From positions 124,001 to 188,000 of the forward strand of contig NZ_JBEXMJ010000004.1 of the NCBI RefSeq assembly GCF_040610475.1: a stretch of DNA of 64,000 bases, given 5' to 3'. The DNA comes from Actinopolymorpha sp. NPDC004070. GTDB taxonomy: Bacteria > Actinomycetota > Actinomycetes > Propionibacteriales > Actinopolymorphaceae. Made by a program: the position numbers and the translations under genes. This document shows, piece after piece, positions 32,081 to 41,573 of the stretch. The notes below the pieces were generated by a model. That model was given only the letters and a program-made list of their open reading frames with translations. It searched no databases and was not told the origin of the DNA. How positions within the stretch are numbered: the stretch's first letter is position 1; each line of letters begins with the position of its first letter.

Positions 32081-33998
32081 AGTCGACCAGCACCCGGAGG
32101 GTGAGGGTGCCGCCGTCGGCGTCGGTGGTGCCGGACATGCCGACCGCCTTCAGCACCTTGAGGTTGGCCCGGTCGTCCGCCGGCATGTTGGGGAGGTAGA
32201 GCTTCTCCAGCTTGTCCAGGTCGACGAACGCGCCGAACTGCGCCTTGTCCGCGCTCTCCACGGCCTTGGTGAAGGCGTCGTTGCTGCCCAGGTCGCCGCC
32301 CTTGACCAGTTCGTCGGCGTAGGCCTGGCTGGTCGCCACGGCAACCTGGTCCGAACCGGTGGCCTTGCCCAACTGGACGCCGGCGCCGGCGGCACCGAGC
32401 AGCTGGTCGATCTTCGGCAGCAGCTGCTTGGCCTTGGCGACGTCGGTGGTGGACCGGAAGCCGACCAGCGGAAGCTGCGGCGAGCCATCCTGGCCCGCCG
32501 ACCCCTGCCCGGTCAGGCGTTCCATCCCCCGCTCGTCCATGGCAAGGGTGAACTCCTTGCCCAGCAGGGTGTTCAGGTCGGCCGGGATCCGGATTCCGAA
32601 CTGGCTCTGCGCCGCCTGGACGAAGGAGTCCAGCTGCGCCGCCTGTCCGCTGGCCTCCAGCGTCTTGCGGAGGTCGGGCCAGCCCTTCTCCAGTGCGGGG
32701 CCCGCCCCGGACACCGACAGCGCCGCGACGGTGGTCGAGGGCAGCTCACCCAGCTTGATGCCGGCGCCCTGCAGGGACGGAACCTTCGCACCGCGCGTCT
32801 TGGCCACCAGCTGGACCGAATCGCTGGTGAAGCTCAGACCGCCGACGAGACGGCCCTGCGTCGACATCGTGGGCAGCTGGGCGGCCCGCTGCCCGGACAG
32901 CCTGCTCAGCTTGGGCAGGTCGGCCCAGAAGGACATGACCCCCTCGTCGATCTCGCCGACGTCACCCTTGAACGTCTCGTTGGCCGACAGCGGGTTGTCC
33001 TTCACCGAGGAGGCCAGCGCGTCGGCACGCGACTGCGAATCGGCGACCAGCATGTAGTTGTCGACGAACGCGTAGCCGGTCTCGTCGTTCTTTCCGCCGA
33101 GCTTCTTGATGCCGACCCGTGCCTTGTCCTCGTCCTTGATCTGGACCGCGGCGACGGTCTCGGTGTCCTTGCCGTCGGAGCCGGGCAGCACCGCCACGCC
33201 GGCCCGATCGCCGAGCCAGGGCTCGACGTCCTTGGCGTAGTCGGCGTTCCGCAGGTCGGGGTCGTCCTTCTTGATCGCGTCGAACAGCGCCTTGCGGAGG
33301 TCGTCGCCCTTCCCGACCCGCTTGCGCGCGTCGGGGAACTTGCGCACGACGTTGAAGATCGCGGCCTTCTGCTGCACAGACGGGTCGAGGTCGATCCGGA
33401 AGTAGGCGACCGCGTTGGCCGGCAGCACCTCCTCCGGCTGCGTTCCCCCGCCACCGATCCGGGCGAACGCCCACGCGCCGCCGCCGACGGCGAGAACGAG
33501 GACGGCCGCCAGCGCGGCGATCAGCCACCGGCGACCACCGCCGCCGCGGCGTTGGTCCTCGATCACCTCGGGTCCGCCCGGCCGGCCGGGCGTCCACGGA
33601 ACGTCGCCGCCGCCCTGGCTACCGCCGGCGTAGCCACCGGCGGCACCAGCAGCACCGGCCTGTGCGGCATAGGGGCCCTGCCGGTCAGGCCCGCCCTGAC
33701 CGGGCTGGTGTGCGTGCGGGGGTTGCGAGCCGTACGGAGACTGCTGCGACTGCTGGCCGTACTGACCTGGCCGGCCGTGCTGACCAGGCTGCTGACCCTG
33801 GGGACCCAGCGGACCTCGCGGCGGCTGCTGCCCTGGCCGGGCGTACTGACCAGGCGGCGGACCCTGGGGCGGCTGCTGCCCCGGCTGCCCCTGCTGTGAC
33901 GCCGGCGGCCCGCCAGCAGGGCGCCACTGCGGCGACGCGCCCGCGCCGGGCGGCCCCTGGCGGTCGGGATCGCGAGGTGGCATGCGGTCGTCGGACAT
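32079..33998 (-). CDS. DUF3352 membrane-anchored protein
   Basis: The 639-residue protein has a 150-residue cytoplasmic tail rich in Gly, Pro and Gln, one membrane segment at about 158-178 (WLIAALAAVLVLAVGGGAWAF), and a large outer domain with the DUF3352 pattern: LPANAVAYFRIDLDPSVQQKAAIFNV, FPDARKRVG, WLGDRAGVAVLPG, FWADLPKL, and LLGKEFTLAMDERG. Function is unknown; such proteins are widespread in actinobacteria. It lies between ybaK (convergent) and a small membrane protein gene. Confidence 0.85.
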   Translation of the reverse strand: MSDDRMPPRDPDRQGPPGAGASPQWRPAGGPPASQQGQPGQQPPQGPPPGQYARPGQQPPRGPLGPQGQQPGQHGRPGQYGQQSQQSPYGSQPPHAHQPGQGGPDRQGPYAAQAGAAGAAGGYAGGSQGGGDVPWTPGRPGGPEVIEDQRRGGGGRRWLIAALAAVLVLAVGGGAWAFARIGGGGTQPEEVLPANAVAYFRIDLDPSVQQKAAIFNVVRKFPDARKRVGKGDDLRKALFDAIKKDDPDLRNADYAKDVEPWLGDRAGVAVLPGSDGKDTETVAAVQIKDEDKARVGIKKLGGKNDETGYAFVDNYMLVADSQSRADALASSVKDNPLSANETFKGDVGEIDEGVMSFWADLPKLSRLSGQRAAQLPTMSTQGRLVGGLSFTSDSVQLVAKTRGAKVPSLQGAGIKLGELPSTTVAALSVSGAGPALEKGWPDLRKTLEASGQAAQLDSFVQAAQSQFGIRIPADLNTLLGKEFTLAMDERGMERLTGQGSAGQDGSPQLPLVGFRSTTDVAKAKQLLPKIDQLLGAAGAGVQLGKATGSDQVAVATSQAYADELVKGGDLGSNDAFTKAVESADKAQFGAFVDLDKLEKLYLPNMPADDRANLKVLKAVGMSGTTDADGGTLTLRVLVD

Positions 33999-34108
33999 GA
34001 GGGCACCCCCGGAGGTGACGGAACCGAGGTCACGGAACTGAGGGACCTTGGCTGGATCTTGGAGACGAGAAACTCGGCCGGACGAACGTGGCCGATTCGG
34101 ACGCCAAA

Positions 34109-34726
34109 CTAGCGCATCGGCGCTTCGGGAGTCCGGATCCGGTCGCGCCGACTGTGGATAACTCGGGAAGGCTCGCCGTCACGGCCGGAGCCCAGCCAGA
34201 CCAGCGGGATCACGGGCGCCAGCGCGGCAAGCGGCCAGCTCACCAGCACGCCGTAGGCATGCAACGAGAGCGGCGCCGACAGCGGGGTGCCCGGCGCGAC
34301 GTGCGGGTCCCACGACCAGACCAGCGAGCCGTTGGCCACCAGGCTGCCGACCACGACCGCGGCGAACGCCGCCAGCATGCTGCCCGCCAGGAGTCCAACC
34401 ACCGTGACCAGGCCGTGCCGCAGGAACACCGTGCCCAGCACCGTCCCGAGGACCAGCGAGGTGCCGGCGCCGAGCGCGGCGTACCAACCGTCCATCGAGA
34501 CCAGCCGGGCGGCCTGTTCCTCGTCGTTCGGGAACGGCCCGAGCTCGGTCATGGTCATCGCCACGTGTGGCGAGGGGGCGGTCCACGCCCACACCAGCCC
34601 GACGATCGCACCCGCCGCGACCAGCACGGCGACGATCACCCAGAACGCGCGCCCGGCACCGGGCGCCCGGTCGGGCGGAGTCCGGGGGCCGGGAGGCGTG
34701 ACGTCAGCCGGGTTCGTGGTGTTCAC
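34109..34726 (-). CDS. Hypothetical four-helix membrane protein
   Basis: The 205-residue protein has a Pro-rich start and four hydrophobic stretches: FWVIVAVLVAAGAIVGLVWAW (about 28-48), a second near 82-104, a third LLAGSMLAAFAAVVVGSLVA (about 112-131) and a fourth near LVSWPLAALAPVIPLVW (about 160-178). The first loop has PHVAMTMTELGPFP. I recall DUF2567-like proteins of this build near dnaE in actinobacteria but cannot confirm membership. Codon pattern supports it as a real gene. Confidence 0.65.
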   Translation of the reverse strand: MNTTNPADVTPPGPRTPPDRAPGAGRAFWVIVAVLVAAGAIVGLVWAWTAPSPHVAMTMTELGPFPNDEEQAARLVSMDGWYAALGAGTSLVLGTVLGTVFLRHGLVTVVGLLAGSMLAAFAAVVVGSLVANGSLVWSWDPHVAPGTPLSAPLSLHAYGVLVSWPLAALAPVIPLVWLGSGRDGEPSRVIHSRRDRIRTPEAPMR

Positions 34727-34794
34727 CGCCCCAGATCCTACGCACGCTTCCCCGGCAGCCCGTCAGTGCTCGGCGTCCCGGCGTACCGGCCTTC

Positions 34795-37700
34795 TCAGGA
34801 GCGGACACATCCCGGCCCGAGCAGTGCCTTGAGGTCGCCCATCAGCGCCGTGGACGGCGTGACCCGCCAGCGGTCCTCCAGCCTCATCACCATCGTCTTG
34901 GTCTCCGAGCGCAGATGGAGGTGGATCTGGGTCATCCCCGGGTGAGTGGAGAAGATCTCTTTCAGCCGGTCGACCACCGGTGGCGTGCACCGCTCGCGGG
35001 CCAGGGAGATCGCGAACGGCCCGGTCTGCTGGTCGCTGCTGATGTCGGGCACGGACAACTCCATCGCGATCAGCTGCGGCACGTCGTCGCGTCGGTCCAG
35101 GCGGCCCTTCACGACCACCACGGCATCCTCGGTGAGCTGCAGGGCGGTGAGCTGGTAGGTCGACGGGAAGAACATCACGTCGATGCCACCCTCGAGGTCC
35201 TCCAGGGTGACGATCGCCCACGGGTCGCCCCGCTTGGTCATCTTCCGGGTGATCGAGGTGATCAGCCCGCCGACGGTGACGATGGACCCGTCGGGACGGT
35301 CCTCGTCGGCGAGCAGGGTGCCGATGGTGCAGTCGGAGGCGTTCGTCAGCACGTGCTCGATACCGAAGAGCGGGTGGTCGGAGACGTACAGCCCGAGCAT
35401 CTCCCGCTCGTGCGCGAGCAGTGTCTGCTTGTCCCACTCCCCGATCTCGGGCACCTGCGGCGACATGAGCGCGGCCACGTCGGCCTGGTCGTCGCCGCCG
35501 AAGCCGAACAGCGAGTCCTGGCCGATCGCCTCCTGGCGCTTCTGGTCGATGTAGTACTCCACCGCGTCCTCGTGCCACGCGACCAGCGCGCGGCGACGGT
35601 GGCCGAGGGAGTCGAACGCGCCCGCCTTGGCCAGCGACTCCAGCACCCGCTTGTTGCACACGGTGGCGGGGACCTTGGCCATGAAGTCGCTCGCGTCGGC
35701 GAACCGGCCCTTCGCCTCGCGTGCGGCGACGATCGCCTCCACGACGTTGGCGCCGACGTTGCGGATGGCGGTCAGCCCGAACCGGATGTCGGTGCCGACG
35801 GGGGTGAAGTTGGCCGCGGAGTCGTTCACGTCCGGTGGCAGCACCTTGATGCCCGAACGCCGGCAGGCGTTCAGGTAGATGGCCATCTTGTCCTTGTCGT
35901 CCTGCACCGAGGTGAGGAGCGCGGCCATGTACTCGGCCGGGTAGTTGGCCTTGAGGTAGGCGGTCCAGTACGACACCAGGCCGTACGCGGCGGTGTGCGC
36001 CTTGTTGAACGCGTAGTCGGAGAAGGGGACGAGGATGTCCCACAGCGTCTTGACGGCCGCGTCGGAGTAACCCCGGGAGCGCATGCCCTCGCTGAAGGGC
36101 CCGAACTCCTTGTCCAGGACCTCCTTCTTCTTCTTGCCCATCGCCTTGCGGAGCAGGTCGGCCTGTCCCAGCGAGTAGCCGGCGACCTTCTGGGCGAGCC
36201 GCTGCACCTGCTCCTGGTAGACGATCAGGCCGTACGTCGGGCCGAGGATCTCCTCACAGGCCTCCTCCAGCTCGGGGTGGATCGGCGTGATCTCCTGCTG
36301 GCCGTTCTTGCGGAGCGCGTAGTTGGTGTGGGAGTTGGCGCCCATCGGCCCGGGGCGGTAGAGCGCGCTGGCCGCGGAGATGTCCTCGAAGTTGTCCGGC
36401 CGCATCAGCCGCAGGAGCGAGCGCATCCCGGCGCCGTCCATCTGGAAGATGCCGAGGGTGTCGCCGCGGGCGAGGAGCTCGTACGTCGGCTTGTCGTCCA
36501 GCGGGAGCTTGAGCAGGTCGACCTTCTCGCCGCGGCTCATCTCGATGTTACGGACCGCGTCGTCCATGATGGTGAGGTTGCGCAGCCCGAGGAAGTCCAT
36601 CTTCAGCAGGCCGAGCGTCTCGCAGGTCGGGTAGTCGAACTGCGTGATCACCGCGCCGTCGGCCTCGCGCTTCATCAGCGGCACGTGGTCGGCCAGCGGC
36701 TCGGCGGACATGATCACACCGGCCGCGTGCACGCCGGTCTGGCGGATCAGGCCTTCCAGGCCCTTCGCCGTGTCGATGACCTTCTTGACGTCGTGGTCCT
36801 GCTCGTAGAGCGCCCGGACCTCCCCCGCCTCACTGTGCCGGGGGTGGTTCTTGTCGAAGATCCCGGTGAGCGGGATGTCCTTGCCCATCACCGCCGGCGG
36901 CATCGCCTTGGTGATCTTGTCGCCGAGCGCGTACGGGTAGCCGAGGACCCGGGAGGAGTCCTTGATCGCGGCCTTCGCCTTGATCGTGCCGAAGGTCGCG
37001 ATCTGGGCGACCTTGTCCTCGCCGTACTTCTCGGTGACGTAGCGGATGACCTCGCCCCGCCGGCGCTCGTCGAAGTCGATGTCGATGTCGGGCATCGAGA
37101 CGCGTTCGGGGTTGAGGAACCGCTCGAACAGCAGTCCGTGCTGGAGCGGGTCGACGTCGGTGATGCCGAGCGCGTACGCCACCAGGCTGCCCGCCGCCGA
37201 ACCACGGCCCGGGCCCACCGCGATCCCGTTGGTCTTGGCCCACATGATGAAGTCCGCGACGACCAGGAAGTACGACGGGAACCCCATCTGCATGATGATC
37301 CCGAGCTCGTACTCCACCTGCTTGCGGTAGGTCTCGTCGTACCCCTGCATGAACCGGCGGTCCATGCCCCGCCAGGTCTCCTCCCGCAGCCACGACTCCT
37401 CGGTGTGGCCCTCGGGGATCTCGAACTGCGGCATGAGGTTCTGGAACTCGAACATCCCCGCGGTGTCCACCCGCTCCGCGATCGCGAGCGTGGTGCGGCA
37501 GCCGGACTGCCAGGCCTCGGAGTCGTCCAGCGCCCGCATCTCCTCCGCGGACTTGAGGTAGTAGCCCGACCCCTCGAACTGGAAGGTCGGCGCGGCCAGC
37601 GTGGACGCGGTCTGGACGCACAACAGCGCGGCGTGCGCGGTCGACTCGTGCTCGTAGGTGTAGTGGGAGTCGTTGGTGACGACGTACTGCAGCCCGAGCT

Positions 37701-38328
37701 CGCCCGCGATCTTCTCCAGGCCACCCCGCGCGCGCTTGTCGATGTCGATGCCGTGGTCCATCAGCTCGACGAAGAAGTTCTCCCGGCCGAAGATGTCGCC
37801 GAAGTCGGCCGCGGCCTCCAGCGCCTCCTTCTCCTGACCGAGCCGGATGCGGGTGGAGATCTCCCCCGACGGGCAGCCGGTGGTGGCCATCAGGCCCTGG
37901 CTGTACTCCGCGAGCAGCTCACGGTCGATCCGGGGCTTGCGGAAGAAGCCCTCCATCGACGCCCGGGTCTGCAGCCGGAACAGGTTGTGCAGGCCGACCG
38001 CGTCCCGCGCCCAGATCGTCATGTGGGTGAACGCACCCGCGCCGGAGACGTCGTCGCCCTTCTGGTGCTGCTGCCCCCAGCGAACCGGCGCCTTGTGGTA
38101 GCGGGAGGTCGGGGCGACGTAGGCCTCCAGGCCGATGATCGGCGTGATCCCCGCCGCCGTGGCCCTGGTGAAGAAGTCGTACGCCCCATGCAGGTTGCCG
38201 TGGTCGGTGATCGCGACGGCCGGCATCTGGAGCCGCTGGGCCTCGGCGAACATGTCCTTGAGCTTCGCCGCGCCGTCGAGCATGGAGTACTCGGTGTGGA
38301 CGTGCAGGTGGACGAACGAGTCCGACAT
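34795..38328 (-). CDS. dnaE: DNA polymerase III alpha subunit
   Basis: The 1177-residue replicative polymerase has the PHP domain at its start (FVHLHVHTEYSMLDGAAKL, then AVAITDHGNLHG), the polymerase domain with GPGRGSAAGSLVAYALGITDVDPL and the catalytic PDIDIDFDERRRGEV, the tandem HhH region, and an OB fold near the C-terminus (IVTVGGLITSITRK, then DPWAIVTLEDLEG). Length and order are those of actinobacterial DnaE1. An AGGAGG lies 12 bases before the ATG. A promoter with a palindrome is 95-122 bp upstream. Confidence 0.98.
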   Translation of the reverse strand: MSDSFVHLHVHTEYSMLDGAAKLKDMFAEAQRLQMPAVAITDHGNLHGAYDFFTRATAAGITPIIGLEAYVAPTSRYHKAPVRWGQQHQKGDDVSGAGAFTHMTIWARDAVGLHNLFRLQTRASMEGFFRKPRIDRELLAEYSQGLMATTGCPSGEISTRIRLGQEKEALEAAADFGDIFGRENFFVELMDHGIDIDKRARGGLEKIAGELGLQYVVTNDSHYTYEHESTAHAALLCVQTASTLAAPTFQFEGSGYYLKSAEEMRALDDSEAWQSGCRTTLAIAERVDTAGMFEFQNLMPQFEIPEGHTEESWLREETWRGMDRRFMQGYDETYRKQVEYELGIIMQMGFPSYFLVVADFIMWAKTNGIAVGPGRGSAAGSLVAYALGITDVDPLQHGLLFERFLNPERVSMPDIDIDFDERRRGEVIRYVTEKYGEDKVAQIATFGTIKAKAAIKDSSRVLGYPYALGDKITKAMPPAVMGKDIPLTGIFDKNHPRHSEAGEVRALYEQDHDVKKVIDTAKGLEGLIRQTGVHAAGVIMSAEPLADHVPLMKREADGAVITQFDYPTCETLGLLKMDFLGLRNLTIMDDAVRNIEMSRGEKVDLLKLPLDDKPTYELLARGDTLGIFQMDGAGMRSLLRLMRPDNFEDISAASALYRPGPMGANSHTNYALRKNGQQEITPIHPELEEACEEILGPTYGLIVYQEQVQRLAQKVAGYSLGQADLLRKAMGKKKKEVLDKEFGPFSEGMRSRGYSDAAVKTLWDILVPFSDYAFNKAHTAAYGLVSYWTAYLKANYPAEYMAALLTSVQDDKDKMAIYLNACRRSGIKVLPPDVNDSAANFTPVGTDIRFGLTAIRNVGANVVEAIVAAREAKGRFADASDFMAKVPATVCNKRVLESLAKAGAFDSLGHRRRALVAWHEDAVEYYIDQKRQEAIGQDSLFGFGGDDQADVAALMSPQVPEIGEWDKQTLLAHEREMLGLYVSDHPLFGIEHVLTNASDCTIGTLLADEDRPDGSIVTVGGLITSITRKMTKRGDPWAIVTLEDLEGGIDVMFFPSTYQLTALQLTEDAVVVVKGRLDRRDDVPQLIAMELSVPDISSDQQTGPFAISLARERCTPPVVDRLKEIFSTHPGMTQIHLHLRSETKTMVMRLEDRWRVTPSTALMGDLKALLGPGCVRS

Positions 38329-38422
38329 CAGGGAGAAGCGCCTCCTGTCTGCGCCGACGCCGAAGGCGTTGGGCGCCGGCCGGGGGAAGAGCGGCGGCGC
38401 TTCGCCAACAAGTGAGAGTCCG

Positions 38423-38450
38423 ACTCTATTGCCCTTGCACGTAAGGGCAA
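38423..38450 (-). promoter_or_regulatory. dnaE: dnaE promoter with overlapping operator-like palindrome
   Basis: On the minus strand TTGCCC (-35) and TAGAGT (-10) are 16 bp apart. The -35 box and spacer coincide with a perfect inverted repeat, TTGCCCTT - GCACGT - AAGGGCAA (38429-38450). A protein bound there would block or help polymerase. The predicted leader to the dnaE ATG is about 88 bases. The pattern does not resemble the actinobacterial LexA box. Confidence 0.6.
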
Positions 38451-38536
38451 CGCCGCCCCGCCGAAGAGTTCGTGATCAACCTCTGTTAAGCCGCGTCCCG
38501 ATCATCCTTCGGCGCCGATCGGCCGCCGGACGATGA

Positions 38537-38869
38537 TCAACGAGTCGTCGCGGCGCCACGCTCGGCAAGGTCGAGGGACTCCTCGATCACCGCCGTCATG
38601 ATCCGGCGGAGACGCTTCGCGCCCAGTCTGGGCGCCCGGCGGGCCATGCCCGCCACGATCTCCGTCTCCCGGTCGGGGTCACGGCCGGCGCGCCCTCCGA
38701 CCGGCTTCAGGTGCTGGACCTGCGCGGTCAGCCCGGCGCGGTACTCGAGCAGGGCGGCCAGGGCGGCGTCCACCTCGTCGATGGCGGCCCGGGCCTCGGG
38801 CAGCGAGGCGGGCAGCGGACGAGCGGTCAGGGCGGCGACCGGCTGGTCGGTCACGGATCGGTGCACCAC
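38537..38869 (-). CDS. Chorismate mutase, AroQ type
   Basis: The 110-residue all-helical protein has the AroQ pattern ARAAIDEVDAALAALLEYRAGLTAQVQHLKPVGG, then DPDRETEIVAGMARRAPRLGAKRLRRIMTAVIEESL (both quoted in full helices of the family; key residues Arg, Lys, Asp and Glu of the active site appear in order). It would turn chorismate into prephenate. The start is one of two successive GTG codons. It is 55 bp after rluD, and a 16-bp palindrome lies in that gap. Confidence 0.85.
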   Translation of the reverse strand: MVHRSVTDQPVAALTARPLPASLPEARAAIDEVDAALAALLEYRAGLTAQVQHLKPVGGRAGRDPDRETEIVAGMARRAPRLGAKRLRRIMTAVIEESLDLAERGAATTR

Positions 38870-38907
38870 TCCACGCTAGGTAGCCGGCAGCGCGGCGTTC
38901 AACATGG

Positions 38908-38923
38908 CGAGACGATCGTCTCG
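38908..38923. repeat. 16-bp perfect palindrome between rluD and the chorismate mutase gene
   Basis: CGAGACGATCGTCTCG, with no loop, abuts the rluD stop codon and lies 38 bp before the chorismate mutase start. It is either an intercistronic hairpin or an operator for the downstream gene. Confidence 0.7.
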
Positions 38924-39883
38924 TCACGTGGACCGGTCGGATTCGGCGCGGGCCCGCTCCAGCGCCAGCGCGAGATCGTCGGGGTAGGGCGCCTCGAACG
39001 TCACCCACTCCCCCGTCGCCGGGTGCTCGAACCCCAGCCGCGCCGCGTGCAGCCACTGCCGGGTGAGCCCCAGCCGGGCGGCCAGCACCGGGTCGGCGCC
39101 GTAGGTCAGGTCGCCGACGCACGGGTGCCGGACGGCGCTCATGTGCACCCGGATCTGGTGGGTACGCCCGGTTTCCAGGTGCACCTCCAGCAACGACGCG
39201 TGCCGCAGCGCCTCCAGCGTCTCGTAGTGGGTCACCGACGGCTTCCCGTGCGCGACGACCGCCCACTTGTAGTCGTGGGTGGGATGCCGGTCGATCGGTG
39301 CGTCCACCGTGCCGCGACTCGGGTCCGGGTGGCCCTGGACGAGCGCGTGGTAGACCTTCTCCACCTCTCGTTCCTTGAACGCCCGCTTCAGCACGGTGTA
39401 GGCGTGCTCGGACTTCGCCACCACCATCAGGCCGCTGGTGCCCACGTCGAGCCGGTGCACCACGCCCTGGCGTTCGGCGGCACCGGAGGTGGTGATCCGG
39501 AACCCCGCGGCGGCCAGGTGGCCGATCACGGTCGGCCCCCGCCACCCCGGGCTGGGATGCGCCGCCACGCCGATCGGCTTGTCGACCACCACGATGTCGG
39601 CGTCGTCGTGGACGATCCGCATCCCCTCCACCCGGACGGGCGCGACGGGCTCCTTCGGGCGGGGAAGCTCGACCTCCAGCCAGGAGCCCGCGCTCACCCG
39701 CTCCGACTTCGGCACAGCCTCGCCGTCGACCCGGACCAGGCCGTTCTCGACCAGCTCGGCGGCCTTCGTCCGCGAGAGTCCGAAAAGGCGGCCGAGAGCC
39801 GCGTCCAGGCGTTCGCCCTCCAGGCCCTCCGGCACCGGCAGTCCACGCCGGTCCGCCGCTCCGGTGGCGGGCGTCGCGCTCAC
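38924..39883 (-). CDS. rluD: Ribosomal large subunit pseudouridine synthase, RluD type
   Basis: The 319-residue enzyme has an N-terminal S4 RNA-binding domain ([31 protein letters not shown], cited for its order) and the catalytic domain with [35 protein letters not shown] (catalytic Asp), and [18 protein letters not shown]. It modifies uridines in 23S rRNA helix 69 in known cases. The GTG start overlaps the lspA stop (GTGA), so the two are coupled, as in many bacteria. Confidence 0.95.
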   Translation of the reverse strand: MSATPATGAADRRGLPVPEGLEGERLDAALGRLFGLSRTKAAELVENGLVRVDGEAVPKSERVSAGSWLEVELPRPKEPVAPVRVEGMRIVHDDADIVVVDKPIGVAAHPSPGWRGPTVIGHLAAAGFRITTSGAAERQGVVHRLDVGTSGLMVVAKSEHAYTVLKRAFKEREVEKVYHALVQGHPDPSRGTVDAPIDRHPTHDYKWAVVAHGKPSVTHYETLEALRHASLLEVHLETGRTHQIRVHMSAVRHPCVGDLTYGADPVLAARLGLTRQWLHAARLGFEHPATGEWVTFEAPYPDDLALALERARAESDRST

Positions 39884-40530
39884 TCCGCCTTCCTCAGCGC
39901 CGGCCCGTCGGCCGCCACTCCCGGCGTGGGGGGTGGTTCGTGCGCCTGCCGGGCACTCGCGTCCGGGTTGTCGGCGTCGGTCTTGGCGCGGCCGGATTCC
40001 TCGACGGTGCCGTCCCAGCGCCGGCCACGCATCGCCAGCACGATGATCAGCGCTGCGGCCGCGCAGATGGAGGCGTCGGCGACGTTGAACACCGGCCAGT
40101 TGGGCAGCGCCAGGAAGTCGACCACGTGGCCGCGCAGGAACCCCGGCTCCCGGAAGATCCGGTCGGAGAGGTTGCCGAACGCCCCACCCAGCAAAAGCCC
40201 GAGTGCGATCGCCCACGGAGTGCTCCGCAGCGTGCGGGACAACCGGAGCACGACCACCACGACGGCCAGCGCGACCAGGGACAGGATGATCGTGTAGCCC
40301 TCCGCCAGGCCGAACGCGGCTCCGGAGTTGCGGACCAGCACCAGGGTCAGCAACCCGCCGGCCAGCCGGATGGGCTCCCGGTCGGTCAGCTGCGACATGG
40401 CGATGATCTTGGTCACGATGTCGACGGCCAGCACGACGATCGCCACCGCGGCGAAGAGCCCGAGCTGGCGGCGACGGCGGCGGTCTGCTGTGCTGGCGTC
40501 GTTCAGCGACGCTCTTCCCTCTGTTTGCAT
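39880..40530 (-). CDS. lspA: Lipoprotein signal peptidase (SPase II)
   Basis: The 216-residue membrane aspartyl peptidase has four helices and the catalytic residues in [11 protein letters not shown] and [11 protein letters not shown]. It cleaves prolipoproteins such as the importer lipoprotein in this window. A hydrophilic C-terminal tail of about 45 residues (Pro/Ala-rich) is longer than in E. coli. The ATG lies 28 bases inside the end of the DksA-like gene, an unusually long overlap for this sequence; no better start exists before the first helix. Confidence 0.95.
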   Translation of the reverse strand: MQTEGRASLNDASTADRRRRRQLGLFAAVAIVVLAVDIVTKIIAMSQLTDREPIRLAGGLLTLVLVRNSGAAFGLAEGYTIILSLVALAVVVVVLRLSRTLRSTPWAIALGLLLGGAFGNLSDRIFREPGFLRGHVVDFLALPNWPVFNVADASICAAAALIIVLAMRGRRWDGTVEESGRAKTDADNPDASARQAHEPPPTPGVAADGPALRKAE

Positions 40531-41255
40531 GACACGCACAGTGTCGCACGAGGGAATGCGAGCAACCGAGCCTTGCCTATGGGTTCGCCGCAGCCCTCGC
40601 ACACGCCGTAGGTGCCGTCGTCGATCTTGGCCAGTGCCCGGCGGGTCTGGGCGAGCATGTCCCTGGTGTTGTTGGCGAGGGAGATCTCGTGCTCGCGCTC
40701 GAAAGTCTTCGAGCCGGTGTCGGCCTCGTCGTCCCCGGCGCCGTCCCCGCTGTCGCGCAGCAGGTCGGCGATGTCGGCGGCGGCGGAGTGCAGCTCGTCC
40801 TCCAGGCGGCCGACGTCTCCGGTCAGCTCCTGGTAGACCCCGTCCAGCTCCGCCGGCGTCCACGGCTTCTCGTCCGGACGGACCACCAGCCGCGCGGCCC
40901 GCCCGGCCACGTCGGCCGGCTCCAGGTCTGCCTGCTCCAGGTCGGTCCGCGGCCTGGGGGCTGCCTGCTCACCGGGCGTACCGGGCTCGGGTTCCGGCGG
41001 TCCCGCCTGCTCGGCCGAGGCCTTCTTCGGTGCCGACGCCTTCCCGCCCGAGGTGGCCTTCGTCGCGGAGGTGGCCTTCTTGCCGGATGCCGCCTTCTTC
41101 GCGGGCGCGGCCTTCTTGGCGGATGCCGCCTTCTTCGCCGACGTGGTCTTCTTCGCGGATGCCGTCTTCTTCGCCGACGTGGTTCTCTTCGCGGCTGTCG
41201 CGTTCCCGCCGGGCACGCCCGTCTCCTCGCCGGTGTCGCCTGCCTGCTTCACCAC
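40503..41255 (-). CDS. TraR/DksA-type zinc finger protein with histone-H1-like Lys/Ala tail
   Basis: The 250-residue protein has an N-terminal region (about 20-80) of repeated AKK(T/A)(T/A)S units, as in histone H1 or the mycobacterial HupB tail, then an acidic/Pro linker, a coiled-coil region ([26 protein letters not shown]), and a C-terminal DksA zinc finger, [25 protein letters not shown] (CxxC-x17-CxxC; residues 222-246 or so). DksA-like proteins bind RNA polymerase; the tail would bind nucleic acid. I chose the first of two GTG codons because GGAGG stands 5 bases upstream. Confidence 0.85.
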   Translation of the reverse strand: MVKQAGDTGEETGVPGGNATAAKRTTSAKKTASAKKTTSAKKAASAKKAAPAKKAASGKKATSATKATSGGKASAPKKASAEQAGPPEPEPGTPGEQAAPRPRTDLEQADLEPADVAGRAARLVVRPDEKPWTPAELDGVYQELTGDVGRLEDELHSAAADIADLLRDSGDGAGDDEADTGSKTFEREHEISLANNTRDMLAQTRRALAKIDDGTYGVCEGCGEPIGKARLLAFPRATLCVSCKQREERR

Positions 41256-41573
41256 GTCGACCTCCGCCCTGCGCACGTACGGCGAGACCGTCCCGCACAT
41301 CCTGCCAGTCCTGCCAGTGTGCACGCGTTGGCCGAGTCCGCACGCGTCCCACGACGTCCGAGGCCGGCCGGGTGCAGCTCCGGGTCCCGCCGACCGGACG
41401 AGGCCGGCGAAGCCCGGACGGAACGGGAAAGAACTCACCAGCAGGGACGAGACGGAACTCTGAGCTCCGGCGGCCACCACCCGGCGGTCGCCCTCGGCGC
41501 TCCCCGAGAACGCCGAAGGCCCCCGGGAGGAGTCCTGGGGGCCTTCGGTGCGTACGTGCAAAAACCGCGCTCG
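41256..41573. other. 318-bp gap between the DksA-like gene and divIVA
   Basis: It holds the divIVA terminator (41513-41548) and, presumably, the promoter of the DksA-lspA-rluD unit. A 9-bp tandem duplication (CCTGCCAGT twice, 41301-41318) lies about 50 bp before the DksA-like start. No convincing promoter pair or small gene was seen. Confidence 0.6.
41513..41548. terminator. divIVA terminator hairpin
   Basis: CCGAAGGCCCCC and GGGGGCCTTCGG form a perfect 12-bp stem that extends by four more pairs (one G-U) to a GGAG loop. It starts 26 bp after the divIVA stop and is the strongest hairpin in the window. Confidence 0.9.

Noticed and set aside
34915..38415. A 1166-residue plus-strand protein
   Set aside because: It is the exact antisense of dnaE, which is a clear DNA polymerase gene; composition is that of a shadow frame.
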